From: Sulfomarinibacter sp963733915
Lineage (GTDB): Bacteria; Acidobacteriota; Thermoanaerobaculia; Thermoanaerobaculales; Sulfomarinibacteraceae
Length of the DNA: 64,000 nucleotides
Assembly (NCBI GenBank): GCA_963733915.1
Contig: CAVTEP010000003.1
Coordinates: forward strand, 186,001-250,000
Direction: 5' to 3'
Program-made: the position numbers and the translations under genes
Shown: in pieces, positions 46,846-56,612 of the stretch
Layout: each line of letters starts with the position of its first letter
How positions within the stretch are numbered: the stretch's first letter is position 1
The notes under the pieces: generated by a model
The model's database searches: none
Told to the model about the DNA's origin: nothing
The model's input: the letters and a program-made list of their open reading frames with translations, nothing else

Positions 46846-48765
46846 TCAGGTCAACAGCGCGTAGCCAAAGCGACCGGCAACGGCGACCACCACCGCGAGC
46901 AGTATCGAGAATCCGGAGATCAGCGCGGTATCACGCCAGCCCAGGCTCTTTGCCATGACCGCCACCGTCGCCACGCAGGGCACATAAAAGACCACGAACA
47001 GGGTAAAGGTCAGCATCTGGCCGGAAGACATTACTGACTCGAGATGGGTTGTGCCCAGCGCCTGGACCAGCATCACGAGCGTGAGCTCTTTGCGCATGAG
47101 GCCAAAGACCAGGGTCATTCCCACCGCCGCCGGCAACCCGAGGAGAAACACGGTCAGCGGCGCCAGGAATTCGTTGACGCTGTCTGCCGCATGCGCCCAC
47201 TCGAGCAGCCCGAGGATCACCGACGACACCACCAGCAGCGGCCAGGCGATGGTGATGAACTCCTTGAGGGTCAGCCAGGTCTTGGCGGCGAGTGTCTTCA
47301 GCTGCGGCACCTGAAGCTCGGGGATCTCGAGGATCAGCCCCGGTGGCGCACCCTTCGTCGTTCGAGCCAGGACGTTTCCAATCGCCACCACCAGCAACAG
47401 ATTGAGGAGATAGATGCCGAGCGCCCACCAGGGACCCATGAAGGCGGCCACCAACCCGAAGATGACGATCGTGCGCGCCGAGCACGGGATGAACGAGGCC
47501 AGGACCGCCGTGATCCGCCGGTCGCGAAGCGACGGCAGGATCCGGGCCGACATGATCGCCGGCACCGAGCAGCCATAGCCGAGGATCAGCGGCAGCACCG
47601 ATTTTCCGTGGAGCCCGATCCGATGCATGAAGTTGTCGAGGATATAGGCGATGCGGGGCAGGTAGCCGCTATCCTCCAATATCGCGAGCCCGATCAGAAA
47701 CGGCAGCAAGTATGGCAGCACGATCGCCACGCCACCGGCGATCCCGGTGAGAGCGCCGCTGGCGAGAGTCCCGGCCAGTGTGTCCGGTGGCAGGTGCGCG
47801 GCAAGACCGGCATTCAACTGCTCCGCGAGCGTCACAAGCGGCATCTCCAGACGCTGGCCGACTCGAAAGACGATCCAGAAGAGGGTCCCCAGGATCAACA
47901 CCATCACCGGCCCACCGGTCAGCGGGTGGAGGAGGAGGCGATCGGCCCACTCCCGCCACCCGAGTTGCGGTCGCTCGTGGGTAACTACCAGATCCTCGAT
48001 GCAATGGGCGAGGGCATGCCGAGAACCGGAGATGACCTGGTCCGCGCTCCAGCCGTGCGCCTTTTGCAGCACCGCCGCCACGTGCCGGATTTCTTTCTTG
48101 AGCTCAGGCTTCGACGCGTACACCAGTCGCTCGAAGTGGGGGTCCCTCTCGAGGAGCTTCTCCGCCGCGAACCTCGGCGGCGCGATGTCGCCGAAACCAC
48201 TCTCCTCAAACAGGGCTGCCACCTCGTCCAACGCCTCCTCGACCTCGCGATCGAGCGTCAGCGGCACCCCGGGCTCGCCGCTGTGAGCGTGCTGCAGCGC
48301 ACGGCGAAAAAGTTCCTTGAGGCCGAGACCACGGCGGCCCACCGTGGGAATGACCGGTACTCCGATCTGCGTTGCCAGCGCCTCGTGGTTCACCTCCATG
48401 CCGCCCCTGACCGCCTCGTCCATCATGTTGAGGGCGACGATCATCGGCCGCTCGAGCTCGAGCAGCTGCATCGTCAACTCCAGGGAACGCCCGAGCCGGC
48501 TGGCGTCAACGACGTTGATGATGAGGTCGAAATCCTCCTCGAGAAGGTAGGTCTCGGCCACACCGGCTTCTTTTTCCGACGATGTCAGCGAGTAGATCCC
48601 CGGCAGGTCCACGACCTCCACTTCGCGGCCCAGGATCAGCGCACGGCTGAGGGTGAAGGTGATCGACGAGCCCGGAAAGTTTGCGGTCGCCGCGCGGTAC
48701 CCGGCCACCGAGTTGAAGATCGTGCTTTTGCCGGCGTTCGGTTGTCCGGCAAGGACGAACCTCAT
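46846..48765 (-). CDS. feoB: Ferrous iron transporter FeoB
   Basis: 639 residues. N-terminal G domain: G1 LAGQPNAGKSTIFNSV (about 5-20), G3 DLPGIYSLTSSE, G4 NMMD, then a helical GDI-like spacer and the membrane domain with two gate regions (PVMVLILGTLFWIVF, YLLPFLIGLAILEDSGYLPRIAYILDNFMHRIGLHGKSVLPLILGYGCSVPAI pattern) and C-terminal helices. The gate Cys in GYGCSVPAI is kept. Slightly shorter than E. coli FeoB. ATG 48765 is chosen because the G domain starts there and it overlaps the feoA stop (ATGA). Confidence 0.96.
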   Translation of the reverse strand: MRFVLAGQPNAGKSTIFNSVAGYRAATANFPGSSITFTLSRALILGREVEVVDLPGIYSLTSSEKEAGVAETYLLEEDFDLIINVVDASRLGRSLELTMQLLELERPMIVALNMMDEAVRGGMEVNHEALATQIGVPVIPTVGRRGLGLKELFRRALQHAHSGEPGVPLTLDREVEEALDEVAALFEESGFGDIAPPRFAAEKLLERDPHFERLVYASKPELKKEIRHVAAVLQKAHGWSADQVISGSRHALAHCIEDLVVTHERPQLGWREWADRLLLHPLTGGPVMVLILGTLFWIVFRVGQRLEMPLVTLAEQLNAGLAAHLPPDTLAGTLASGALTGIAGGVAIVLPYLLPFLIGLAILEDSGYLPRIAYILDNFMHRIGLHGKSVLPLILGYGCSVPAIMSARILPSLRDRRITAVLASFIPCSARTIVIFGLVAAFMGPWWALGIYLLNLLLVVAIGNVLARTTKGAPPGLILEIPELQVPQLKTLAAKTWLTLKEFITIAWPLLVVSSVILGLLEWAHAADSVNEFLAPLTVFLLGLPAAVGMTLVFGLMRKELTLVMLVQALGTTHLESVMSSGQMLTFTLFVVFYVPCVATVAVMAKSLGWRDTALISGFSILLAVVVAVAGRFGYALLT

Positions 48766-49043
48766 TGCTGTTCGGCCTCGACATCCGGCAGCCGCCGGAC
48801 CAGCGGCTGCAACTCGCCATCGACTTCGACCTGGATCTTGGCGGCGACGCCGCGTCCGATGGCGAGGCGCGTGCTGTTGACTTCCACCAGCACCGGCCCC
48901 TTGAATGGAGCTCTCTCGACGACCGTCAGCCAATCTCCTATGTGAATGCCGAGGGTGTTGAGGTGGGCGCGAACCCGGTGGCCACCGTCAATCATGACCA
49001 CACGGACCTGCCGTTTCACATCCACCGTGTCGAGAGCCATCAT
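48762..49043 (-). CDS. feoA: FeoA-domain protein
   Basis: 93 residues from ATG 49043: an SH3-like FeoA domain with VRVVMIDGGHRVRAHLNTLGIHIGDWLTVVERAPFKGP (about 15-52) and LAIGRGVAAKIQVEV. FeoA assists FeoB in Fe2+ uptake. The short in-frame extension up to 49130 would add 29 residues; GGAGGG sits 12 bases before the chosen ATG. Coupled with feoB by ATGA overlap. Confidence 0.85.
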   Translation of the reverse strand: MMALDTVDVKRQVRVVMIDGGHRVRAHLNTLGIHIGDWLTVVERAPFKGPVLVEVNSTRLAIGRGVAAKIQVEVDGELQPLVRRLPDVEAEQQ

Positions 49044-49356
49044 CGGGTTGAGCACCCTCCAGAATTCGGATGTTATCCGATCGTAAAAGGAATAGCTAAC
49101 GATATCCATCATCAAGATTACTGATGACATACGAATAATTTAGCACTCTCCTCGCAAGCTCAGCATAATCCATCATCGTTGCAGAATAGAGATCAATATC
49201 GAGATCCAGAATCTCTGTGGCCACCCGCGCGAAGAAAGGAAGTAGAAAAGAAGAAAAGGCGCGGAGGGACGATCACGGATGCGGGCGCGGGCCGAGTGCG
49301 AGGCATATATTATATGGGTGTCGGTTCGAAACCTCGAGCGACTGAGGAGGCCCGTC
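49044..49356. other. Divergent intergenic region between feoAB and the beta-propeller gene
   Basis: About 313 bases, locally AT-rich (49070-49210). TCATCAGTAATCTTGATGA (minus strand, around 49107-49125) is an imperfect inverted repeat that could be an iron-responsive operator for feoAB, but it does not match a Fur or DtxR consensus well. TATATTATAT near 49303-49313 is a candidate -10 for the beta-propeller gene. No gene is seen. Confidence 0.4.
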
Positions 49357-51392
49357 ATGAAACCGGGACGATGCACCCTGATGGTGCTGCCTATATGCCT
49401 GGCGGCCTTTTCGTTGGCGGCGTCGGTCGACGAACTGAATAGGAGTCCGCGGTCGCACGACCTCAAGAGGGACTCACAGTCGCGCCCGGGTACGGATAGA
49501 CGGGTACGCCCGATCGGACCGGTCGACCCATCCGCCTCCTTGAAGGCACTCGAAGACTGCGAAGACCTCCGCTCCTACTTTGTCGACGTCACCGTAGAAA
49601 CCGTGCTCGAGCACCGCTACTACCGGTGGTACTTCGTGCCGTGGGCCTCCCCCGGAGGCGGTCGCGAGGTCGCCGACGGACCGAGCGACTACACCACGAC
49701 CAACAACCAGGAGATGGGGGTTGACGAGATCGACATCGTGAAGACCGATGGCACCCACCTGTATGTGACCGAACACGACACCCTCCACGTCCTTCAATCA
49801 TGGCCGGCCCAGGCCACCGCCGAAGTGGCGGCGGCGCCGACGGGTTCGCCGAGCTGGGGATTGTTTTTGCACACGAAGCGCGCGGTGACAGTATCGAGTA
49901 TCTACGAGCCCGAAGGCGACTTCCCACGATCTGCCGGCGCGGTGCGCCTCGAAGTGTTTGACATTGCCGACCCTTCCGCGCCGGTGTCGATTCGCACCGT
50001 CGATGTGGAGGGAGGGCTGGTCGACGCGAGATTGATCGACGGCGACCTTTACGCCGTGATCAGGACATACATCGATTACCCGCCCGAGGTGTGGGCCCTG
50101 ACCTGGCGCGACGACCTCGGGCTCCCCGACTATCCATGGGACGCCGACGACGAGGAGCGCGAACGGGTTTTGGACGAGGCTCGAGCCATCCTCAGGCCGC
50201 TGGTCGAAGAGATCGTGGCCGGGCACGCCGTTGACGATTTTCTGCCTCGCGTCCGCGATCGCAACCGTAGTGACCCGGACGCGCCCTCGCGGGGGCTTCT
50301 CGACTGCGATTCGCTTTACAGGCCCGCAACCGCTTCGGACTGGGCGGTGCTCTCAGTCGTTCACCTCGACCTCGACGACGACGGACCGGTCACTGCCACC
50401 GGTCTGATCGCGGACGGATGGACGGTCTACGCGTCGGCGGCCAGCCTCTACGTGGCGCAGACGAGCGACTGGTGGTGGTGGGGTAGGCTGTGGCGCCCGA
50501 CCGAAATGACAACCGTGATCCACAAGTTCGAGCTCGATCCCACCCAGTCCAACCCGGTACGATATGCCGCATCGGGAGTGGTCGACGGTTGGATTCTCGA
50601 CCAGTTCGCGCTTTCGGAGCACGACAGCTATCTGCGGGTGGCCACCACCCAGTTCGACTGGTGGTGGGGCACCACGCCGAACGAGGAACAGGCGAGCTCG
50701 GTGACGGTGCTCACCGACGACGGCGCAGGAAACCTCCGTGAGGTGGGCCGCGTCGGCGGTCTCGGTCCCGGTGAGAGGATCTTCGCGGTCCGCTTTATGG
50801 GCGCCAGGGGCTATGTCGTGACCTTCCGGCAGATCGATCCGCTGTACACGCTCGATCTGTCGAATCCGTTTCTTCCCCAAGGTCGTCGGCGAGCTCGAGG
50901 TGACGGGGTTTTCGTCCTACCTCCACCCGATCGGCGACGACTGGCTGCTGGCGGTGGGTCAGGAAGCCGACGAACAGAGGCCGGGTGATCGGCCTCGCGG
51001 TGAGCGTCTTCGACGTCAGCAATCCAGCCGACCCGAAGCTCGCGCACCGCTACCTCATCGAGGACGAGGAAGACACCTGGTCGTGGTCCGAAGCGCTGTC
51101 GGATCACCACGCCTTCACCTACCACCGCGGGGTTCTTTCGATCCCCGCCTACATCGGCAGCACCACGGGTCAATTCAGCGGGCTCATCGTGTTGGCGGTC
51201 GATCCCGAGCTGGGCATCTCGGAACTCGGCCGGATCGATCACGAGGACCTCAGTGACAACGAATACAGCCCCTGGATGCGGCGCAGCGTCTACATCGAGG
51301 ACGCCATCTACTCGCTGTCCTCGGCCGGGGTCAAGGTCAACAGTCTCTACAACCCTGAGGTCGAGCTGGCGAGGGTGCCGTTTGACGAGTGA
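49357..51392 (+). CDS. Secreted beta-propeller domain protein, two frameshifts
   Basis: Start ATG 49357 (GAGGAGG six bases upstream) gives a signal peptide (MKPGRCTLMVLPICLAAFSLAA). The product then matches the secreted beta-propeller family (PF09826 type): NNQEMGVDEIDIVKTDGTHLYV, LEVFDIADPSAPV, repeated WWWG/WWWGT segments, and FDVSNPADPKLAHRYLIEDEE. The frame breaks twice: near 50878 (one extra C in CCCC) and near 50985 (one extra base). Between these the third frame reads KVVGELEVTGFSSYLHPIGD, and the final frame runs to 51392. With both corrected the protein is about 677 residues. Sequencing error or decay cannot be told apart here. Confidence 0.75.
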
Positions 51393-51419
51393 GCACCGGC
51401 ATCGAAGGCCACCTGGTCC

Positions 51420-51536
51420 AGTTTTGAGTTCTTAGTTTTGAGTTTTGAGTTGTCCCCCGCCCGCCCGTCGGCGTTTATTGGCAATACACGGACGGCGTCC
51501 GGAACTCAAAACTCATAACTCAACACTCAAAACTCT
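51420..51536. repeat. GAGTTTT inverted module between the beta-propeller gene and hutU
   Basis: Left arm (51420-51451) AGTTTTGAGTTCTTAGTTTT and right arm (51502-51536) GAACTCAAAACTCATAACTC are inverted copies; the core begins CCCCCGCCCGCCCG. Confidence 0.8.
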
Positions 51537-51552
51537 ACTTCTGCGGAGGCGC

Positions 51553-51558
51553 TACAAT
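51553..51558 (+). promoter_or_regulatory. Probable -10 (TACAAT) of hutU
   Basis: GCTACAAT, identical to the pepA -10 context, 20 bases upstream of the hutU ATG and just after the inverted repeat module. No clear -35. Confidence 0.4.
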
Positions 51559-51577
51559 CCCCTCGGTGGAGGTTGCG

Positions 51578-53575
51578 ATGACCGAGCCCGTTTTGACTGT
51601 CGAGCTCACCGAACTGCCCGAGCCGAAGACCTTCGAGCCCGGGATCCGGCGCGCGCCCGCTCGCGGCTATGACCTCAACCGCCACGACACCATCGTCGCG
51701 CTCAAAAACGCACTCCGCTACGTGCCCGAGGAACACCACTCGATCGTAGCGCCCGAGTTTCTCGAAGAGCTCCGCAGCCGAGGTCGGATCTACGGCTACC
51801 GCTATCGACCCGAGGGCACGATCTCGGGCCGCCCCATCACCACCTACATCGGCCGCGTCACCGAGGCAAAGGCGATGCAGGTGATGATCGACAACAATCT
51901 CGACTTCAAGGTCGCGCTCTATCCCTATGAGCTTGTGACCTACGGCGAGTCGGGCCAGGTGTGCCAGAACTGGATGCAGTACCTGCTCATCAAACGCTAC
52001 CTTGAGATCATGGACGACGATCAGACCCTGGTGGTGAGCTCGGGCCACCCGCTGGGGCTCTTCCCCTCGCGGCCCGAGGCGCCGCGCGCCATCATCACCA
52101 ACGGGCTGATGGTGGGGATGTTTGATACCCCCGATGACTTTCACAGGCTCGCCGCGCTGGGCTGCGTCAACTACGGCCAGATGACCGCCGGCGGTTGGAT
52201 GTACATCGGCCCCCAGGGCATCGTCCACGGCACCTACATCACGCTGCTCAACGCCGGCCGCCTCTACCTCGGCGTCCCCGAGGACGGCAACCTGGCCGGC
52301 AAGACCTTTGTCACCTCCGGGCTCGGCGGCATGTCGGGCGCCCAGCCCAGAGCGCTCGAGATCGCCGGCGGCGCCGGCATCGTCGCCGAGGTCGACCCCT
52401 CGCGGGTCGAGACCCGCCACTCGCAGGGCTGGGTGTCGAAGCTCACCGACGATCTCGAGACCTCGGTTGGATGGATGCTCGACGCCGCCGCGAAAGGCGA
52501 TTCCCTGTCCATCGCCTACCAGGGCAATATCGTGGATCTTCTCGAATACCTCGACGCCAACGACATCGCCGTCGATCTCGTGTCCGACCAGACCTCGTGC
52601 CACGTCCCCTACGACGGCGGCTACACCCCCGCCGGCGTCAGTTTCGACCAGGGCCGGGAGCTGCTCGCCACCGACCGCGAAGGCTTCGCCTCCCTGGTGG
52701 ATGAAAGCCTGATCCGCCACTTCCAGGTCATCAAACGCCTGACCGACAAGGGCGCCCACTTCTGGGACTACGGCAACGCCTTCATGAAGGCCGTCTTCGA
52801 CGCCGGCACGCCTGAGATCGCCAAGAACGGGGTCGACACCTCGGCGGGCTTCATCTGGCCGTCCTACGTCGAGGACATCATGGGGCCCATGTGCTTCGAC
52901 TACGGTTACGGGCCCTTCCGCTGGGTCTGCTTGTCGGGAAGGCCCGAGGACCTGCGCAAGACCGACACCGCGGCGATGGGCTGCATCGACCCCTCGCGCC
53001 GCGGCCAGGACCGCGACAACTGGCAATGGATACGCGATGCCGAGAAGAACGCGCTGGTCGTGGGCACCCAGGCCCGGATCCTCTACGCCGACGCCGAAGG
53101 CCGCACCGCCATCGCCCGTGAGTTCAACCGAATGGTTCGTGACGGTGAGATCGGCCCGGTCATGATGGGCCGCGACCACCACGATACCGGCGGCACCGAT
53201 TCGCCCTTTCGCGAGACCGCCAACATCTATGACGGTTCGAACACCGTCGCCGACATGTCCCACCAGTGCTGGGCCGGCAACGCTGCCCGCGGTATGACGA
53301 TGGCGGTGCTGTCCAACGGCGGCGGTGTCGGAACCGGCAAGGCCATCAATGGCGGTTTCGGCCTCGTCCTCGACGGCTCGGAACGGGTCGAGCGCATCCT
53401 CGACACCGCCCTCGAGTGGGACGCGATGGGCGGCGTCGCCCGCCGCGCCTGGGCGCGCAACGATAACGCCATCGAGACCATCAACACCTGGAACAGAGCC
53501 AACGCCGCCCGCGGCCACGTGACCGTTCCGAGAATCGCGTCTGACTCGCTTTTGGACCGACTCGTCGACGATTGA
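51578..53575 (+). CDS. hutU: Urocanate hydratase
   Basis: 665 residues from ATG 51578 (GGAGG five bases upstream); second step of histidine degradation, urocanate to imidazolone propionate, with NAD as electrophilic cofactor. Marks: YGESGQVCQNWMQY, TNGLMVGMF, NYGQMTAGGWMYIGPQGIVHGT (about 200-221), the NAD loop VTSGLGGMSGAQPRA, and GPFRWVCLSGRPEDL with the conserved Cys. It is about 110 residues longer than the Pseudomonas enzyme, matching the longer type in eukaryotes and some bacteria. hutH, hutI and formiminoglutamate genes are not in the window. Confidence 0.96.
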   Translation: MTEPVLTVELTELPEPKTFEPGIRRAPARGYDLNRHDTIVALKNALRYVPEEHHSIVAPEFLEELRSRGRIYGYRYRPEGTISGRPITTYIGRVTEAKAMQVMIDNNLDFKVALYPYELVTYGESGQVCQNWMQYLLIKRYLEIMDDDQTLVVSSGHPLGLFPSRPEAPRAIITNGLMVGMFDTPDDFHRLAALGCVNYGQMTAGGWMYIGPQGIVHGTYITLLNAGRLYLGVPEDGNLAGKTFVTSGLGGMSGAQPRALEIAGGAGIVAEVDPSRVETRHSQGWVSKLTDDLETSVGWMLDAAAKGDSLSIAYQGNIVDLLEYLDANDIAVDLVSDQTSCHVPYDGGYTPAGVSFDQGRELLATDREGFASLVDESLIRHFQVIKRLTDKGAHFWDYGNAFMKAVFDAGTPEIAKNGVDTSAGFIWPSYVEDIMGPMCFDYGYGPFRWVCLSGRPEDLRKTDTAAMGCIDPSRRGQDRDNWQWIRDAEKNALVVGTQARILYADAEGRTAIAREFNRMVRDGEIGPVMMGRDHHDTGGTDSPFRETANIYDGSNTVADMSHQCWAGNAARGMTMAVLSNGGGVGTGKAINGGFGLVLDGSERVERILDTALEWDAMGGVARRAWARNDNAIETINTWNRANAARGHVTVPRIASDSLLDRLVDD

Positions 53576-53577
53576 TC

Positions 53578-53689
53578 GTTCTCAATTCTCAATTCTGAAT
53601 TCTCAGTTCTCAATCGTCTTCCCCTCTCGAAGTTCCTTCGGAGAGGTGGGTGGGAATTCAAAATTGAAAATTGAGAACTGAGAATTATC
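53578..53689. repeat. AATTCTCA inverted module after hutU
   Basis: Left arm (53578-53613) CTCAATTCTCAATTCTGAATT and right arm (53654-53689) AATTCAAAATTGAAAATTGAG are inverted copies around GGTGGGTGGG. It begins three bases after the hutU stop codon. Confidence 0.8.
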
Positions 53690-53711
53690 AGTCGTGGATT
53701 AAACTGGACTG

Positions 53712-54974
53712 ATGGACGCCCTCATCTCCTACCTCCCGGCAGAGGTGTTCGGCTTTGTTCTCACCCTCGGGCTGGCGCTGCTGATCGGATTCGAGCGCGA
53801 GGAGCATGAGCCCGACGGCATCGGCGGCGTCCGCACATTCCCGATCATCGGGCTCGCCGGGTACATCCTGATCACCGCCTTCCCGGAAAGCGTGATTCCG
53901 TTTGCGGTCGGATTCGTGGCGGTCAGCACGCTGGTGGCGTTGTCCCACTTCTTCTTCCTGCAGAAGGGCGAGCCCGGCATCACGACCGAGGCCGCAGTCC
54001 TGCTCACCTACGCCCTCGGAGGTTGCGCCGCCAAGGGCATGTACTGGCTGGCCATCGCAACCGGCGTCATTACGGTGATTCTGCTCCAGGAGAAACGCCT
54101 GCTCGAGGGCCTTGCAACCCGACTACCGCGGATGGAGCTGAGCACTCTGTTGCGCTTCCTGCTGCTGACCGCGGTGATCCTGCCGTTGGTACCGAACCGG
54201 GCCTTCACCGACTTTGCGATCAACCCCTTCAAGATCTGGCTGATCGTGGTAGCGGTGTCGGGCGTTTCCTATGTCAGCTACCTGCTGCGGTTGTGGTGGG
54301 GCGAGGGCCGGGGCCTGCTGCTGGCCGGACTCCTCGGCGGCGCATACTCCTCCACCGTCACTACCGTCGTGCTGGCGCGCCAGTCGAAAAAACAGCAGGG
54401 CTGCGGACCCAATTTCGCCGGCGCAATCGTGGCCGCCACCGGGGTGATGTACCTGCGGCTGTGGATCCTGCTGATGCTCTTCGCCGCCCCGCTCGCGCAA
54501 CGCCTGACCCTGAACTTCTGGGCCATGGGTCTGGCGGCGATGACGGTTGGCGTCATACTGACCCGGCGCGCCGTTCGCGCTGAAAACGACTGTGAGCTCA
54601 AAACCGGCGAAGGCCGCAGCGACGGCAACCCCCTCGAGATGACCTCTGCCTTTACCTTCGCCGTCATCTTCGTCGCGGTCCTGGTCACCACCCGGATCGT
54701 CGCCGAGCGTTTTGGCAGCACCGGCGTGCTGGTGATGGCGGCGATCATGGGCGCGGCCGACGTCGACCCCTTCATCCTCGGCCTCACCCAAACCGTCGGC
54801 TCGGGCCTCACCATCGAGACCGCCGCGCTGGCGGTGGTCATCGCCGCCGCCGTCAACAACCTCATGAAGGGCGTCTACGCCGTGATCTTCGGTTCCAACC
54901 GCACCGGACAGCTGAGCCTTGTCCTGTTGGCCGCTTTTGGGGGACTCAGCTTGATCGCCTATTGGGTTCTTTGA
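53712..54974 (+). CDS. MgtC/SapB-family membrane protein with DUF4010
   Basis: 420 residues, about 11 membrane segments. The N-terminal MgtC-like part has GLALLIGFEREEHEPDGIGGVRTFPIIGLAGY (about 19-50). The C-terminal DUF4010 part has SYLLRLWWGEGRGLLLAGLLGGAYSSTVTTVVLAR (about 192-226) and ADVDPFILGLTQ. The function of this fused family is unknown; roles in Mg2+ homeostasis or other transport are guesses. No frameshift. Stop at 54974, followed by about 160 bases without a gene. Confidence 0.88.
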   Translation: MDALISYLPAEVFGFVLTLGLALLIGFEREEHEPDGIGGVRTFPIIGLAGYILITAFPESVIPFAVGFVAVSTLVALSHFFFLQKGEPGITTEAAVLLTYALGGCAAKGMYWLAIATGVITVILLQEKRLLEGLATRLPRMELSTLLRFLLLTAVILPLVPNRAFTDFAINPFKIWLIVVAVSGVSYVSYLLRLWWGEGRGLLLAGLLGGAYSSTVTTVVLARQSKKQQGCGPNFAGAIVAATGVMYLRLWILLMLFAAPLAQRLTLNFWAMGLAAMTVGVILTRRAVRAENDCELKTGEGRSDGNPLEMTSAFTFAVIFVAVLVTTRIVAERFGSTGVLVMAAIMGAADVDPFILGLTQTVGSGLTIETAALAVVIAAAVNNLMKGVYAVIFGSNRTGQLSLVLLAAFGGLSLIAYWVL

Positions 54975-55137
54975 GCTTCGCAGTCCTTCGCGTGCCCACG
55001 GGTCGTGCATGAGCCCGCGCTGCGAGTATTGGCCGCGAAATTTCAGACAGGGGGTGAGTTGGGTCACACCTCGTGTTGCTCTTTCGGCCAAACCTGTGGT
55101 GAAATAGTGGTTGATGAGCTCACATGGAGGCACACCA

Positions 55138-56410
55138 ATGACGACCTTGACATCGATGAAGCGTTCCCACGACCTCGAGGGGTCGTAACAGAAACCGAAC
55201 CACCGGAGGTCCAGGGCTCATGCCGCTTGTCTCTGGTCCTCGGGATCGGTGCGGCCGTCATGGTGTGCGCGACGGTATCCGACGCCGGACAGCTCACGGT
55301 GGTGCCCGGAGGCCGGTATGTCGGGGCCTACGGTCTCGAGGTGGTTGTCGACGACACCAACCCCGCCTACGTGCAGGACGACACTCCGTTCGAGGAACCA
55401 CGGTATCGAGTCCGGTTTTACTCGCGGCTTTCGCCCATGACAATGGCCGGCTCGGACGAGTTCGACATCTTCACCGCTTTCGCGAGTGACGACACCCCGG
55501 TCTTCCGCTTGACGGTTCAGTTCGACGGCACGGATCGAAGGCTGAGGTTTACGGCGCGTGAGGATGGCGGGGGCGACACATCGTTCACCTCCGGCGTCGT
55601 CCTCGCCAGCGGGTGGAGAAGCGTGGAAGTGGATTGGCAGGCCGCGAGCGCCGGCGGCGCCAACGACGGCCGACTCGACCTCTGGGTCGACGGCGCCACC
55701 CAGACCGGCCTTTCGGGGCTGGACAACGACACCTTGCGGGTGGATTACGTCCGCTGGGGAGCCATCGCCCAGATCGACGCTGGGACGACCGGCACCTTCT
55801 ATCTCGACGAGTTCGAGTCGGTTCGCCAGAACTACATCGGTCTCCACCGGGTTTTCAACGACGTCCCGGATGGCAACATCTTCCAGGACTACATCCTCGG
55901 GATCTATAATGCCGGCGTGACCGCTGGCTGCGGAGCCTCGATCTATTGCCCGAACAGCAGCGCCACGCGCGCTCAGATGGCGGTGTTCCTCCTCCGTTCA
56001 GAGGAAGGTGACATCTACTCACCGCCGGCCTGCGTGACGCCGACCTTCAACGACGTTCCCTGCTCGAACCCGTTTGCGAAGTGGATCGAGGAACTCGCCG
56101 GCCGCGGAATCACCGCCGGCTGCGGGGCGGCAACTACTGCCCTAACAACCCCGTGACCAGGGCCGAGATGGCCGTGTTCCTGCTCAAGACGGCGGAGGGT
56201 TCGGGTTATGTGCCGCCGCCTTGCAGCGGCGTCTTTGGGGACGTCGCCTGCCCCGGATACTGGGCGGCCGACTGGATCGAGGAGCTCGCCAACCGTGGCA
56301 TCACCGCCGGCTGTGGCGGCGGCAACTACTGTCCAAACGCTCCCAACACTCGCGGACAGATGGCGGTGTTCCTGGTCAAGACCTTTGGACTGCCGCTGCC
56401 GGTGCTCTAA
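55138..56410 (+). CDS. Secreted protein with C-terminal Cys-rich SLH repeats, two frameshifts
   Basis: ATG 55138 has GGAGG seven bases upstream (MTTLTSMKRSHDLEG). One G is missing from the GGGG run near 55180; restoring it joins this start to the signal-peptide segment LSLVLGIGAAVMVCATVSDAGQ. A beta-sandwich-like domain follows (VRFYSRLSPM to DAGTTGTFYLDEFES), then three S-layer-homology-type repeats with the phrase GITAGCG..YCPN..TRAQMAVFLLK. A second missing G near 56128 breaks repeat two; the rest continues to 56410. SLH repeats normally anchor to cell envelope polymers; the paired Cys in each repeat may form disulfides. Confidence 0.75.
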
Positions 56411-56612
56411 GCGCGAGAGCTGACCACAACCGCCCTCGTTGAGGACCGGCGCCGCCGCCGCACAGGCGGTCATACCCAGGTAGGCCGTGGCCCACGGCCA
56501 ACGTCCGCAGGGTGATTTTGCCCATGTGTTTCACGGAACCTCCGCTCCGGCCGGCGATGGACTTCATGGGGCGCGACTCCTCACCTATCTCGCAACGAGA
56601 CCTCTTCTTTTC

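Noticed and set aside
49319..49335. GGTTCGAAACC resembling a tRNA T-arm
   Set aside because: No acceptor stem, D-arm or anticodon arm around it.
51527..53518. 663-codon open frame on the minus strand opposite hutU
   Set aside because: Same GC-rich shadow effect; hutU is intact and recognisable on the plus strand.
56440..56567. Minus-strand start with GGAGG and a signal-peptide-like frame (VKHMGKITLRTLAV)
   Set aside because: The frame soon becomes low-complexity and runs into the SLH gene on the other strand; a frameshift would be needed to make a small protein.
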